Positions 17,401-26,914 of a stretch of DNA of 64,000 bases are shown here, piece by piece. Source of the DNA: Gilliamella apicola. Lineage in GTDB: Bacteria > Pseudomonadota > Gammaproteobacteria > Enterobacterales > Orbaceae. The notes under the pieces are model-generated. The model had not been told where the DNA came from and did not search any database. It was given only the letters and a program-made list of their open reading frames with translations. The stretch spans positions 412,721-476,720 of the forward strand of contig NZ_QGLP01000005.1 of NCBI RefSeq assembly GCF_003202915.1, read 5' to 3'. Each line of letters starts with the position of its first letter. The stretch's first letter is position 1. A program made the position numbers and the translations under genes.

Positions 17401-19428
17401 GCCACAATGCGCTATCGTGAAGGTTATGAAAAAGGGATTCATGACCACGATGCGGCAAAAATTTTAACAAAATTAATTCCTCTAGGTGAAGCGGCTGGTT
17501 TACTGCGCTATAACTCGTTAGCACGAAGCTTAGCCATTATTTATTGGCACTATAACCAAAAAAATGATATTGCCAAATTCTGGCCAGAACGCGCGAAAAC
17601 TTGTATGGATATCCAAAAGCTATTTGGTCATGATGAAGGTATGATTAATCTTCGAGCGGAAATCACTCGTGAATTGACGGAATTTTTCAATGATAATCCA
17701 ATTGCTCATCAGCCATTCCATATTAAACAAGCGTCTGAATATCTTTGCTATGTATTGGCTCAAACGCCACAACAATTTATTTTCAGTAAATATAGCAAAC
17801 AATTATTTGATGGATTAAAAAATCAACTTGAACAATCGCACATGTGGGGTGATTTCAATCAATCACAAAATAATCTTAATGAAAGATTAGCAGAACGTTG
17901 GAATCTAATCGAAAGTTGGTTTAAAGGGCTTTGCACATTACCTCAGTATAGCAAACTAGACAATTATATTGCTGAAGCAGTAATTTTAAATATTTTGGAT
18001 AAAGCAGCTAGCCTAACAATCAGTGAAGTTGAACTTGAAGTATCGATTACCGATCTACTCGGTGAACACCCAACAATTAATCAAGGCGTGTTGAATATTA
18101 ATTTAGATGACTTCTTTAGCCGTATGCGTTATCAATATAAAGTGGTTATCCCACAATTCCAACACTACCAAAGTTTACGTCAAGAAATATTAGTAAACCA
18201 TCGTGAAGCACTCCATCTTGATGAATTCAAGGCTAAACCACTCAGCTCATTTGTTCGTAATAAACTGATAAATCAAGTTTATTTACCAATCATTGGCGAC
18301 AATCTAGCCAAACAAATGGGTACCGTCGGAGAAACGCGTCGCAGTGATTTAATGGGATTATTACTCCTTATTTCTCCACCTGGCTATGGTAAAACCACAT
18401 TAATGGAATATGTTGCTAATCGTTTAGGTTTAATTTTTATGAAAATTAACGGGCCGGCATTAGGTCACAGTGTATTGTCGTTTGATCCAGAACAAGCACC
18501 AAATACAACTGCTCGTCAGGAGTTAGAAAAACTCAATTTAGCACTGGAAATGAGCAATAATGTTATGCTCTATATTGATGATATTCAACATACCAATCCA
18601 GAATTTTTACAAAAATTTATCTCATTATGTGATGGTTCTCGTCGTATCGAAGGGGTTTGGAAAGGTAAAACCAAAACCTATGATCTGAGAGGTAAAAAAT
18701 TCTGTGTAATAATGGCTGGTAACCCATATACGGAATCTGGTGAAGTATTCAAAATACCTGACATGCTAGCTAACCGAGCTGATATCTATAATTTAGGTGA
18801 AGTACTCGGCGGTATGGATGAAGTATTTGCCACCAGTTATATTGAAAACTGCTTAACCTCTAATGCAACATTATCACCATTAGCCTTACGTGATTTAAAT
18901 GATCTCTATCAGTTTATTGACCATGCGCAAGGCAAACCACTTAATACCAATGAGATGAGTTATAGCTATAGCCAAGCAGAAATTAGTGAAATTGTCGCCG
19001 TAATACGTCATTTATTAAAAATTCGTGAAGTGGTATTTAAAGTTAATCAGCAATATATTGCAAGCGCAGCTCAATCCGACAAATATCGAACTGAACCTGC
19101 GTTTAAACTGCAAGGAAGTTATCGAAATATGAATAAACTTGCTGAGAAAGTGTCATCCGTCATGAATGATGCAGAGCTCAATCAAATTATTGATGATCAC
19201 TACCTCGGTGAGGCACAACTACTCACCAATGGTGCAGAAGAGAATTTACTGAAACTGGCTGAAATTCGTGGAGTAATGACGGAAGATCAGACTAAACGCT
19301 GGCAACAAATAAAAAGCGACTTTATGCGCAATAAAAGTTTAGGTGGCGATGATGCTAATACCGGCTCGCAAATTGTCACACAACTTGCCGATTTAGTGCA
19401 AAGTGTGCAAGCGCTAAAATTACAGTAG
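14494..19428 (+). CDS. Giant AAA ATPase, DNA repair ATPase/DUF3686 type
   Basis: 1644 residues. The N-terminal ~470 residues are beta-rich, as in DUF3686 proteins. Residues ~500-860 are mostly coiled coil, a helical linker follows, and a C-terminal AAA module holds Walker A PPGYGKTT (Lys1300) and Walker B MLYIDDIQH (Asp1362, Asp1363). A sensor-like CVIMAGNPYTESG segment and NRADIYNLGE follow. Databases often label this family 'DNA repair ATPase'; I know of no solid functional proof. The recurrent company of PspA and flotillin genes suggests a membrane-linked remodelling ATPase. The start at 14494 has only GAG upstream. It ends the operon; no clear terminator follows. Confidence 0.8.
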   Translation: MSEIQDQQQTSIDKAVAEGGAYEILRKRLTSLGQELNQKTEALNQERLSEFGKSDMSIISRIRIRTENNCVARDIVRFGDWLLFGYNVYLGLKKETKIEDVFSLYQLVERDGSYEADPVDLANTFLNIDRFIQDFNELYTYYKNAQLLQLVERDGKLLASFQIGERISDIRVFRWSISSDKKTIEYIDNRGERDIALPPAYDFEWIETTRENIVNGRFPHVNVLDTVFVETIGGDLTIKCENNTNDGLGIYREEVVDQNQSINDAKIEYARVGSLILLKVLPYREDNWRYLVYNTLTQQVHRIDFIGQACIQLPEDHGIIFPGGYYLQNGDYKTFDHSMSGMRFRRIRRSPNGEDVLYIFYDPTNGRLALFNYNMIERKLDNPILGHGYAVFEDGRMVVFEGENDEPTRVHPMQIWQTPFYSDEFAAQQPTNNSFLGKIGNAELVRGISDLYFISREIDNQTVSSQLYSKLSEDTKRLFDNYFWLNDDKHLAFSPILRNIIQTSELVIDEYEKVESIRRQSESAMREALSNQQDLLTKLYPDSWQETQQFVDALNAIKMQLGSLVTLRTYRYIDLDQIDKMENELKTRQSEVSLATAEFLGSDKALEPFIVKIDNIEQQLSKADTVAKLLNSVEITETMSADLDMLSQLIATLKFDDVTLQTRIIESIAEVYAKLNQTKAKIQQKRKNLANVEMVAQFGAQFKLFGQSITNALSMATTPEKCDDELSRLLLQLEELENQFSESEEFLNDILTKREEILESFETHKQALLEDRTRRTDALLTAAQRILDSIPRRTAKFADQNELNAFFVADPLAQKIREIVEKLRALFDNVKADDIESKFKSAQDQAIRSLRDKSEIFESGGNVIKLGPRHKFSVNTQELDLTIVPKDQHLFMQLTGTEFQEKIINEQLEAYKPFWTISLESESPSVYRAEYLAYSIITAALQKENGLTYVDLANQLNQPETLNKTVRDFATMRYREGYEKGIHDHDAAKILTKLIPLGEAAGLLRYNSLARSLAIIYWHYNQKNDIAKFWPERAKTCMDIQKLFGHDEGMINLRAEITRELTEFFNDNPIAHQPFHIKQASEYLCYVLAQTPQQFIFSKYSKQLFDGLKNQLEQSHMWGDFNQSQNNLNERLAERWNLIESWFKGLCTLPQYSKLDNYIAEAVILNILDKAASLTISEVELEVSITDLLGEHPTINQGVLNINLDDFFSRMRYQYKVVIPQFQHYQSLRQEILVNHREALHLDEFKAKPLSSFVRNKLINQVYLPIIGDNLAKQMGTVGETRRSDLMGLLLLISPPGYGKTTLMEYVANRLGLIFMKINGPALGHSVLSFDPEQAPNTTARQELEKLNLALEMSNNVMLYIDDIQHTNPEFLQKFISLCDGSRRIEGVWKGKTKTYDLRGKKFCVIMAGNPYTESGEVFKIPDMLANRADIYNLGEVLGGMDEVFATSYIENCLTSNATLSPLALRDLNDLYQFIDHAQGKPLNTNEMSYSYSQAEISEIVAVIRHLLKIREVVFKVNQQYIASAAQSDKYRTEPAFKLQGSYRNMNKLAEKVSSVMNDAELNQIIDDHYLGEAQLLTNGAEENLLKLAEIRGVMTEDQTKRWQQIKSDFMRNKSLGGDDANTGSQIVTQLADLVQSVQALKLQ

Positions 19429-19754
19429 AGGGCGATTAATCAGTGTCTTTATATAGGTTATAAATGTAATTTTAGGCTTGATTTCTAATGTTTTTACCCA
19501 TTATGTTGAGGAAATTACAAGAAGATAAGCGATAAAACCACTCTTAAACTACGACAGTTGATAAGAGTTGAACACAAACACTACAGTTATAATATTGTGT
19601 AACAATTAAAATCAGTTGCACAATTGTAAATTTAAGCCTTTGTGCTCACTACTACCAACCTAAATCGGTAGTCTATCTATCTAAATTTATTGAAAATAGA
19701 ACTGGTTTATTGAATAAAAAGTTAACATTTGAAATGTTGGTTTGGAGAAAATAA
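19429..19754. other. Intergenic stretch, no gene seen
   Basis: AT-rich, no open frame with a ribosome site, and no strong terminator after the ATPase gene. Nothing further could be supported. Confidence 0.5.
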
Positions 19755-20147
19755 TTAATGATCCTTAATCTTGTAGATATTAACTGTTCCTCGTTTTTTG
19801 ATGATTATTTCTTCTACTAATACCATCTTTTCCAAAAGCGCCATATCAAATTCCTTTCCATTATTAAAATAGATTTTAGCTAGACCTGATATGCAATTTT
19901 TTATCGTATCATCATTTTTTAAATTATTAATTTGATGGGCATAATTGCTAACAAAATCATCAAATATATGCTTTTCATTATAATTTATTTTATCAATTTC
20001 TTTTTGAGACAGATTCTTTAATACTTCTAATCTATATCCATCAGTAGCTAACGACTGTTCATTCAAATATTTTTTTTGAAATTCTTTAAATCTCAGCAAA
20101 ATTTCATTAATACTTTCAATTAAATTATCCATATATTTTAAAATCAT
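19755..20147 (-). CDS. Hypothetical 130-residue protein
   Basis: Not recognised. It is a mostly helical, charged protein without signal peptide or membrane segment. A start at the sixth codon (ATG 20132, MDNLIESINEIL) is equally possible; neither has a convincing Shine-Dalgarno. It resembles small immunity or orphan accessory proteins only in size and isolation: it stands alone at the edge of a decayed region, with about 1.5 kb of gene-free DNA upstream. It could be an orphan left after loss of a toxin gene, but no toxin remnant was identified. Confidence 0.5.
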   Translation of the reverse strand: MILKYMDNLIESINEILLRFKEFQKKYLNEQSLATDGYRLEVLKNLSQKEIDKINYNEKHIFDDFVSNYAHQINNLKNDDTIKNCISGLAKIYFNNGKEFDMALLEKMVLVEEIIIKKRGTVNIYKIKDH

Positions 20148-21666
20148 TTTGATGGTATTAGATTACTTATATCTCTGCACAAATCTTTAGGTAATTGATA
20201 TGATATAAGTTTTCAAACTGCAGCAACTTTTAATAATATTCCTGTCTTTCGTCGATAACCTAGCTACTTTTGCAACGGTTATTATAGTTTTTTTCACAAC
20301 TTTTATTACAGTTATTCAATGTTTAGTGTTAACGGAGATCTCGATATTAAAACTGTATCAATTTGATCCATTCTTCTTGCTAAAGCATCTTAATTAAAAT
20401 CTATCATTCTGAATTTTCAATAATAAAATAAATATTATTTTTATTACATAATCTATCTAACAATTCTACTCAGTCATTTTTGAAAATGAAATGGAGTTCT
20501 TAGCAAAGCTGGATACTTAACGAAAAATTTTAATTTTGCATTTCATCATTGCTATCATAATATATCTTAATGATAATTTTAACTCATTGAAATAATTTAA
20601 TTTGATAAGATATATCATTAGATATTAATCCGACTAAATTATCTAAATCCTTAAATTTTAGTTCTTCTTTCTCATTATAAATGTTTTATTTAGAGTTAAT
20701 ATAATGTTACTTTTTCTATTTATTAGTACTGATATAATTTATATTCTATCAGTATTGATTATCATCATAGACATATACTTTTATAACATTTACATCAAAA
20801 GTCGAAATCTTTTTTTGGCTATTATTAATATCATCTATTATTGAATTCTCAATATTGATTGCAATTCCTCATAGTTAATGCTTATTACACTCTACCATTG
20901 CCATTTTAATTACATGTCATTAAATTGAAACTCTATTTTCGTAACTATACGGTCTATCCTAGTTTAGATTTAAATATCAAAGTATTGCTTTATATGCAAA
21001 AACGCATTGTTTTGCCAAAGATAACCATAAATGCTATTAGTATAAATCTTATTACTACAAATATTTATACGTTTTTTATCCCTGGAGATGATCTTAAACT
21101 TATAACTGAGCTGAACGCATAAATAGTTTAGTCAATTTAATCAAGTTGTTTTTTATTTTATTATTTCAATTATCCCCAGAAATAAAATTACGAATCTACC
21201 AAAATTCAGTTCTGAAACCGCAAAACAAAATAATAAACACCTGTTTTTTATACTTTTAAAAGTAAAACACGGAGAGAAATTCATATTTTTGACATAATAA
21301 CATTTGAATTCATCAGGATTGTTATATTTAGGCGTTTTAGATTTCAATTTTAATTGGTCTACTATTTGATTATAAAACAATTTTTTATCTTCTATATTGA
21401 TCAAATTTCTTTATTGTTCATTATTTTTATATTACTCGTTGTTTTTTTGATTTATAACTACAAGTTTTTTATCTAGATGAGGACAATAACTTTTTAAAAT
21501 TTTATTGAGATCAGATCTTTTATTATCATCATTTTCAATTTTTTAAAGGAAATCTTTTCTTGCATAATAATTGATTATAAATTCCAATGCACATTCTAAA
21601 CAATAACGATATATTAAGCACTCAGAATCAAAAATACTTTAACAGCAGTTAAAACTCATACTGCAA
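20148..21666. other. Decayed AT-rich region without supported genes
   Basis: About 1.5 kb with stops in all frames at short intervals. Two short open frames exist (20925-21122 plus; 21153-21404 minus, beginning MINIEDKKLFYNQIVDQLK) but neither has a ribosome site or recognisable family. The composition is even more AT-rich than flanking genes. The most likely reading is a graveyard of one or more accessory genes. Confidence 0.55.
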
Positions 21667-21880
21667 TGTCGACACTTTTTCATGCAACAAAATTGAAGGA
21701 TAACGTTTTTTTAAATGCCATCAACGTCAAAAAACTAGTGAGGAATGTAGCAGATTTTTGTAGCACAACGCAATACGATTATACCTTGATTTGACCACGT
21801 GTTTTCTACTGAAATAAAAGTTATGCTTTGATATAGCTGAACATCGACACAATCAACTTAAGAAGACGATGTTGAATAGA
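21667..21880 (-). mobile_element. IS3-family remnant (terminal repeat plus orfB fragment)
   Basis: The 40 bases from 21667 (TGTCGACACTTTTTCATGCA...) closely match the terminal inverted repeat of the degraded element at 27064. At about 21830-21870, minus strand, a decayed frame reads LCRCSAISKHNFYFSRKHV, aligning with LCRCLGISRHYFY in the other element, the N-terminal helix-turn-helix region of an IS3-type OrfB transposase. Only one end and a piece of orfB survive, with stops and no full frame. Confidence 0.6.
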
Positions 21881-21948
21881 AGGTTATTTTGATTAAGATT
21901 AAGATTAAAAATACACCAACTCGTTTTTTATCCTAAGGAGAAAACAGA

Positions 21949-21971
21949 AAAAGCACTCATTGAGTGCTTTT
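21949..21971 (-). terminator. Terminator of Sel1 gene 1
   Basis: The stem AAAAGCACTC / GAGTGCTTTT with a three-base loop lies 42 bases past the stop of the Sel1 gene at 22013. The same hairpin recurs downstream of the other Sel1 genes. Confidence 0.85.
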
Positions 21972-22012
21972 GATGAAAAACGGAGAATTAAGGTGTTTTT
22001 GAAATAATTTAA

Positions 22013-23161
22013 TTATTCTGTTAGTTGCTTTAATTTATTACAAGCCTTTTCGTAATGCTTTTCGCAAGCTAATTGGTAATACTTTTTAGCTAAAGATATA
22101 TTTTGCTCAATACCATTACCTTCATCATACATAACCGCTAAAATGTATTGAGCGTCAGGTTCACCCTGTTTAGCCGCTTTTGTATACCAATATACTGCCT
22201 TTTGTTTATCTTGCTCTGTGCCGTCACCTTTATTATACATAAGCGCTAAATTATATTGGCCGTCAGCATTACTTCGCTCTGCTGATTTTGTATACCAATA
22301 AAACGCCTTCTGTTTACCTTCTTTTATACCTTCACTTTCGTCATACATATACGCTAAATTATATTGTGCGTTGGTGTGACCTTGCTCTGCAGCTTTTGTA
22401 TACCAATAAAACGCCTTCTGCTTATCTTGCTCTATGTCTTCTCCTTTATAATAAATATTCCCTAAATTATATTGGGCATTAACATCACCTTGTTCTGCCG
22501 ATTTTATATACCAATATTCCGCCTTTTGCTTATCTTGCTCTATGCCATCTCCTTTATCATACATAAGCGCTAAATTGTTTTGCGCCATTAACAGACCTTG
22601 CTTCGCTGCTTCTGTATACCAATAAAACGCCTTTTGCTTATCTTGCTCTATGCCATCACCTTGACTATAATTAACCCCTAAATTGTGTTGTGCAACGGCG
22701 TCACCTTGCTCCGCCGCTTTTGTATACCAATATACCGCCTTTTGCTTATCTTGTTCTATGCCATCACCATTATCATACATAAACCCTAAACTGTTTTGGG
22801 CACTAGCATAACCTTGTTCTGCTGATTTTGATAACCAATATACAGCTTTAACTTTATCTTGGGCTATGCCATCACCGAAATAATACTTTTTCCCTAAATT
22901 GTTTTGTGCAATGGAGTTACTTTGCTCTGCTGCTTTTGTATACCAATATACTGCCTTTTGTTTATCTTGTTCGGTGCCATCACCTTTATCATACATCATC
23001 GCTAAATTATATTGGGCTTCTGCATCACCTTGCTCTGCTTGTTCCTTACAGGGAGTAAAGGCATTTTCATAATTTTCTTTATGCCAATATTCACTGCATT
23101 GATTTGCATACCCGGCAAAAGAAAATAAGAGTGATAAGATGACTAATATTCCTTTTTTCAT
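22013..23161 (-). CDS. Secreted Sel1-repeat protein, 9 repeats
   Basis: 382 residues. Signal peptide MKKGILVILSLLFSFAGYA is followed by a short cap with two cysteines (NQCSEYW...FTPCKE), nine 36-residue Sel1 repeats of the pattern AQYNLAxMYDxGDGxEQDKQKAxYWYTKAAEQG, and a C-terminal cap with two cysteines (LACEKHYEKACNKL). Sel1 repeats form alpha/alpha superhelices that bind proteins; secreted examples act in envelope stress, secretion, host interaction or beta-lactamase-like (Hcp) roles. AAGGG lies before the ATG. It is a tandem paralog of the next two genes and has a Fur-like palindrome upstream. Confidence 0.88.
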   Translation of the reverse strand: MKKGILVILSLLFSFAGYANQCSEYWHKENYENAFTPCKEQAEQGDAEAQYNLAMMYDKGDGTEQDKQKAVYWYTKAAEQSNSIAQNNLGKKYYFGDGIAQDKVKAVYWLSKSAEQGYASAQNSLGFMYDNGDGIEQDKQKAVYWYTKAAEQGDAVAQHNLGVNYSQGDGIEQDKQKAFYWYTEAAKQGLLMAQNNLALMYDKGDGIEQDKQKAEYWYIKSAEQGDVNAQYNLGNIYYKGEDIEQDKQKAFYWYTKAAEQGHTNAQYNLAYMYDESEGIKEGKQKAFYWYTKSAERSNADGQYNLALMYNKGDGTEQDKQKAVYWYTKAAKQGEPDAQYILAVMYDEGNGIEQNISLAKKYYQLACEKHYEKACNKLKQLTE

Positions 23162-23229
23162 AATTTCCCTTATATTATATTTATATTAACAACGAAAACT
23201 GACTTATGCTTTTTAAATGTCATTTTAAT

Positions 23230-23242
23230 GATAATAATTATC
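23230..23242 (-). promoter_or_regulatory. Fur-like palindrome upstream of Sel1 gene 1
   Basis: GATAATAATTATC is a perfect match to the 6-1-6 Fur pattern GATAATnATTATC. It lies 69 nt before the ATG. In such AT-rich DNA chance matches are possible, but the same palindrome occurs at the same place before the other two Sel1 genes. Confidence 0.5.
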
Positions 23243-23398
23243 AATGTATTTAGAATAATTTATACAAAATTATTCATAGGATTTTTATAAAAATCGAAGA
23301 AAACTATAACGAGTTTTTCAGAAAAAATCATTAATAGAATGGCTATTTTGAAGCAAATTAAAAATGCTTTAACTCATTTTTAATCTTGGGAGGAACAC

Positions 23399-23423
23399 AA
23401 AAAGCACTCGTTGAGTACTTTTT
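23399..23423 (-). terminator. Terminator of Sel1 gene 2
   Basis: Same hairpin as at 21949 with one stem mismatch (AAAAAGCACTC / GAGTACTTTTT), 42 bases past the stop of the Sel1 fusion gene. Confidence 0.8.
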
Positions 23424-23464
23424 GTGAAAAACGGTGATTTAAGGTGTTTTTTGAAATAATTAAA

Positions 23465-25819
23465 TTATTCAGTTAGTTGCTTTAATTTATTACAAGCCTT
23501 TTCAAAACTTTGCTCACATGACTTTTTAAAATATTCATTAGCTAATGATTTGTTTTGCTCAACGCCATCACCTTTATCATACATAATCGCTAAATTATAT
23601 TGAGCGTCAGCATCACCTTTTTCTGCTATTTTTGTATACCAATAAAACGCCTTTTGCTTATCTTGCTTTATGCCATCACCTTTATCATACATAACCGCTA
23701 AGCTATATTGGGCGTAAACATAATTTTGTTCTGCTGCTTTTGTATACCAATATACAGCCTTTTGTTTATCCTGTTCTATACCTTCGCCGTAACTATACAT
23801 AATCCCTAAATTGTTTTGTGCAGTGGAGTTACCTTGCTTCGCCGCTTTCGTATACCAATATACAGCCTCTTGTTTATCTTGCTTTATGCCATCACCGTAA
23901 TAATATTTATTCCCTAAATTTTTTTGTGCAATGGCGTTACCTTGCTCTGCCGCTTTTGTATACCAATAAAACGCTTTTTGTTTATCTTGCTCCGTACCGT
24001 CACCGTCATTGTACATAAGTGCTAAATTATATTGAGCTTCAGCATTTCCTTGTCTTGCTGCTTTTGTATACCAATATATTGCCTTTTGTTTATCTTGTTC
24101 TGTGCCGTCACCTTTATCATACATTATCGCTAAATTATATTGGCCGTCAGCATTACTTTGTTCTGCTGCTTTTGTATACCAATAAAACGCTTTCTGTTTA
24201 TCTTGCTCTATGTCATCACCGTAATAATACTTATTTCCTATATTTTTTTGTGCAATGGCGTTACCTTGCTCTGCCGCTTTTGTGAACCAATATATTGCCT
24301 TTTGTTTATCTTGGTTTATGCTATCACCGTTATCATACATAACCGCTAAATTATTTTGCGCACCTAATTGATCTTGCTCCGCTGCTTTTGTATACCAATA
24401 AAACGCTTTCTGTTTATCTTGCTCTATGCCTTCACCTTTATCATACGCGACCGCTAAATTATATTGGGCTTCAGCATCACCTTGTTCTGCTATTTTTGTA
24501 TACCAATATAACGCTTTTTGTTCATCTTGCTCAGTACCAAAACCTTTAGCATACATAAGAACTAAATTATATTGGGCTTTAGTATTACCTTGTTCTGCTG
24601 CTTTTGTATACCAATATAAAGCCTTTTGTTTATCTTGCTCTATACCTTCACCTTCATCATACATATATGCTAAAAAATATTGAGCCTCAGCATTACCTTG
24701 CTCTGCTCCTACTTTACAGGGAGTAAAAGCTTTTTCAAAATTTTCAAAATATTCCTTATACCAATATTCATTGCATTGATTTTCTTTTATTTTATTTAAT
24801 TTATTACAAGCTTCTTGAGAATGCCCTTCACAAGCTAGTTGGTAATACTTTTTAGCTAAAGATTTATCTTGCTCAACGTCATTACCATAATCATATTTAA
24901 CCGCTAAATTATATTGAGCATCAGCATTACCTTTTTCTGCCGATTCTCTATACCAATATACCGCCCACTTCTTATTTTGCTCTATGCCATCACCTTTATC
25001 ATACATAAGTGCTAAATTGTTTTGTGCAATGAGGTTACCTTTATACGCTGCTTTTTTATACCAATAATACGCCTTTTGTTTATCTTGCTCTACGCCATCT
25101 CCGTCACTATACATAATCGCTAAATTATATTGGGCGTCAGCATTACCTTGCTCTGCCGATTTTGTATACCAATAAAACGCCTTTTGCTTATCTGGCTCTA
25201 TGCCATCACCTTTATAATACATATCGGCTAAATTGTATCTGGCGCGGTAGGTACCTTGCTCGGCTGCTTTTGTATACCAATATAAAGCCTTTTGTTTATC
25301 TTGCCCTGTGCCGTCACCTTTATCATACATAAGCGCCAAATTATATTGGGCGTCAGGTTCACCCTGTTTAGCCGCTTTTGTATACCAATATACTGCCTTT
25401 TGTTTATTTTGTTCGATACCATTACCGTCATTATACATAACTGCTAAATCATATTGGGCGTCAGCATTTCCTTGTTCTGCTGCTTTTGTATACCAATATA
25501 ACGCCTTTTGTTTATCTTGTTCTAAGCCATCTCCTTTATCATACCCAGACGCTAAAAAATATTGTGCATCAGCATTACCTTGCTCTGCAGCTTTTGTAGA
25601 CCAATATACAGCCTCTTGTTCATCTTCTTCTACCCCTTCGCCGTTATAATACATATACGCTAAATAATATTGGGCTTCAGCATTACCTTGTTCTGCCTCT
25701 TCTTTACAGGGAGTAAAGGCTTTTTCATAATTTTCCTTATGCCAATATTCACTGCATTGATTTGCATACCCGGCAAAAGAAAATAAGAGTGATAAGATGA
25801 CTAATATTCCTTTTTTCAT
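23465..25819 (-). CDS. Secreted Sel1-repeat protein, fusion of two paralogs (8 + 11 repeats)
   Basis: 784 residues. The signal peptide and first cap match the neighbours, then come eight Sel1 repeats and a normal C-terminal cap (LACEGHSQEACNKLNKI). At about residue 346 a second N-terminal cap begins (ENQCNEYWYKEYFENFEKAFTPCK) without a signal peptide, followed by eleven more repeats and a second C-terminal cap (KSCEQSFEKACNKLKQLTE). It is therefore an in-frame fusion of two complete Sel1 proteins. The resulting superhelix would be about twice the neighbours' length. Upstream and downstream sequences match those of the other copies, so the whole unit was duplicated. Confidence 0.9.
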   Translation of the reverse strand: MKKGILVILSLLFSFAGYANQCSEYWHKENYEKAFTPCKEEAEQGNAEAQYYLAYMYYNGEGVEEDEQEAVYWSTKAAEQGNADAQYFLASGYDKGDGLEQDKQKALYWYTKAAEQGNADAQYDLAVMYNDGNGIEQNKQKAVYWYTKAAKQGEPDAQYNLALMYDKGDGTGQDKQKALYWYTKAAEQGTYRARYNLADMYYKGDGIEPDKQKAFYWYTKSAEQGNADAQYNLAIMYSDGDGVEQDKQKAYYWYKKAAYKGNLIAQNNLALMYDKGDGIEQNKKWAVYWYRESAEKGNADAQYNLAVKYDYGNDVEQDKSLAKKYYQLACEGHSQEACNKLNKIKENQCNEYWYKEYFENFEKAFTPCKVGAEQGNAEAQYFLAYMYDEGEGIEQDKQKALYWYTKAAEQGNTKAQYNLVLMYAKGFGTEQDEQKALYWYTKIAEQGDAEAQYNLAVAYDKGEGIEQDKQKAFYWYTKAAEQDQLGAQNNLAVMYDNGDSINQDKQKAIYWFTKAAEQGNAIAQKNIGNKYYYGDDIEQDKQKAFYWYTKAAEQSNADGQYNLAIMYDKGDGTEQDKQKAIYWYTKAARQGNAEAQYNLALMYNDGDGTEQDKQKAFYWYTKAAEQGNAIAQKNLGNKYYYGDGIKQDKQEAVYWYTKAAKQGNSTAQNNLGIMYSYGEGIEQDKQKAVYWYTKAAEQNYVYAQYSLAVMYDKGDGIKQDKQKAFYWYTKIAEKGDADAQYNLAIMYDKGDGVEQNKSLANEYFKKSCEQSFEKACNKLKQLTE

Positions 25820-25887
25820 AATTTTCCTTATATTATATTTATATTAACAACGAAAACTGACTTATACATTTTAAATGTTATTTTAGA

Positions 25888-25900
25888 GATATTAATTATC
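25888..25900 (-). promoter_or_regulatory. Fur-like palindrome upstream of Sel1 fusion gene
   Basis: GATATTAATTATC matches the 6-1-6 Fur pattern at 11 of 12 specified positions. It lies 69 nt before the ATG, the same spacing as in the sister copy. Confidence 0.4.
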
Positions 25901-26058
25901 AATGTGTTTAGAATAATTTATACAAAATTATTCATAGGATTTTTATAAAAATCGAAGAAAACTATAACGAGTTTTTCAGAAAAAATCATTAATAGAATGG
26001 CTATTTTGAACCAAATTAAAAATGCATCAACGCATTTTTAATCTTAGGGAAAAACATA

Positions 26059-26081
26059 AAAAGCACTCGTTGAGTGCTTTT
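26059..26081 (-). terminator. Terminator of Sel1 gene 3
   Basis: AAAAGCACTC / GAGTGCTTTT stem with three-base loop, 43 bases past the stop of the Sel1 gene at 26124. Confidence 0.85.
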
Positions 26082-26123
26082 GGTGAAAAATGAAGATTTA
26101 AGGTGTTTTTTGAAATAATTTAA

Positions 26124-26846
26124 TTATTCTGTTAGTTGCTTTAATTTATTACAAGCCTCTTGAGAATATCCATCGCAGGCTTGTTGATAATACTTTTGTG
26201 CTAAGGATCTATTTTGCTCAACACCATCGCCTTTATCATACATAAGCGCTAAATTGTATTGTGCAGTCGAGTAACCTTTCTCTGCTGCTTTTGTATACCA
26301 ATATACTGCCTTTTGCTTATCTTGCTCGGTGCCATCACCTTTATCATACATAACCGCTAAATTATTTTGCGCCTTAAAATCACCTTGTTCCGCGGCTTTT
26401 TCATACCAATAAAACGCCTTTTGTTTATCTTGCTTTATACCATCACCGCCACTATATATGAGAGCTAAATTAAATTGAGCGTAAGGATCACCATTTTCTG
26501 CAACTTTTGTATACCAATATACCGCTTTTTGCTTATCTTGCTCTATGCCGTCTCCTTGATCATACATATACGCTAAAAAAAATTGGGCTCCAGCATTACC
26601 TTGCTCTGCCGCTTTTGTAGACCAATAATACGCCCTTTGTTTATCTTGCTCTGTACCATGACCTTCATCATACACATATATATATGCTAAATAATATTGG
26701 GCTTGAGCATTACCTTGCTCAGCTTCTTCTTTACAGAAAGTAAAGGCTTTTTCATAGTGTTCCTTATGCCAATATTTACTGCATTGATTTGCATAACCGG
26801 CAAAAGAAAATAAGAATGATGAGATGACTAATATTCCTCTTTTCAT
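26124..26846 (-). CDS. Secreted Sel1-repeat protein, 5 repeats
   Basis: 240 residues. Signal peptide MKRGILVISSFLFSFAGYA, N-terminal cap with two cysteines (NQCSKYW...FTFCKE), five Sel1 repeats and the C-terminal cap QQACDGYSQEACNKL. The first repeat has a four-residue insertion (YVYDEGHG). It is the shortest of three tandem paralogs, so repeat number varies from 5 to 19 within this locus, consistent with unequal recombination between near-identical 108-bp repeats. It has its own palindrome upstream and terminator downstream. Ligand unknown. Confidence 0.88.
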   Translation of the reverse strand: MKRGILVISSFLFSFAGYANQCSKYWHKEHYEKAFTFCKEEAEQGNAQAQYYLAYIYVYDEGHGTEQDKQRAYYWSTKAAEQGNAGAQFFLAYMYDQGDGIEQDKQKAVYWYTKVAENGDPYAQFNLALIYSGGDGIKQDKQKAFYWYEKAAEQGDFKAQNNLAVMYDKGDGTEQDKQKAVYWYTKAAEKGYSTAQYNLALMYDKGDGVEQNRSLAQKYYQQACDGYSQEACNKLKQLTE

Positions 26847-26914
26847 AATTTTCCTTATATTATATTTACACTAACAACGAAAACTTATTTATGTTTTTTA
26901 TATGTTATTTTAAT

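Noticed and set aside
20925-21404. Two short open frames in the decayed region
   Set aside because: No ribosome site, no recognisable residues, in very AT-rich DNA with many stops nearby; kept only as part of the region note.
25308-25649. Plus-strand frames in the Sel1 genes
   Set aside because: Each is an antisense shadow of the 108-bp Sel1 repeats, repetitive and without ribosome sites.
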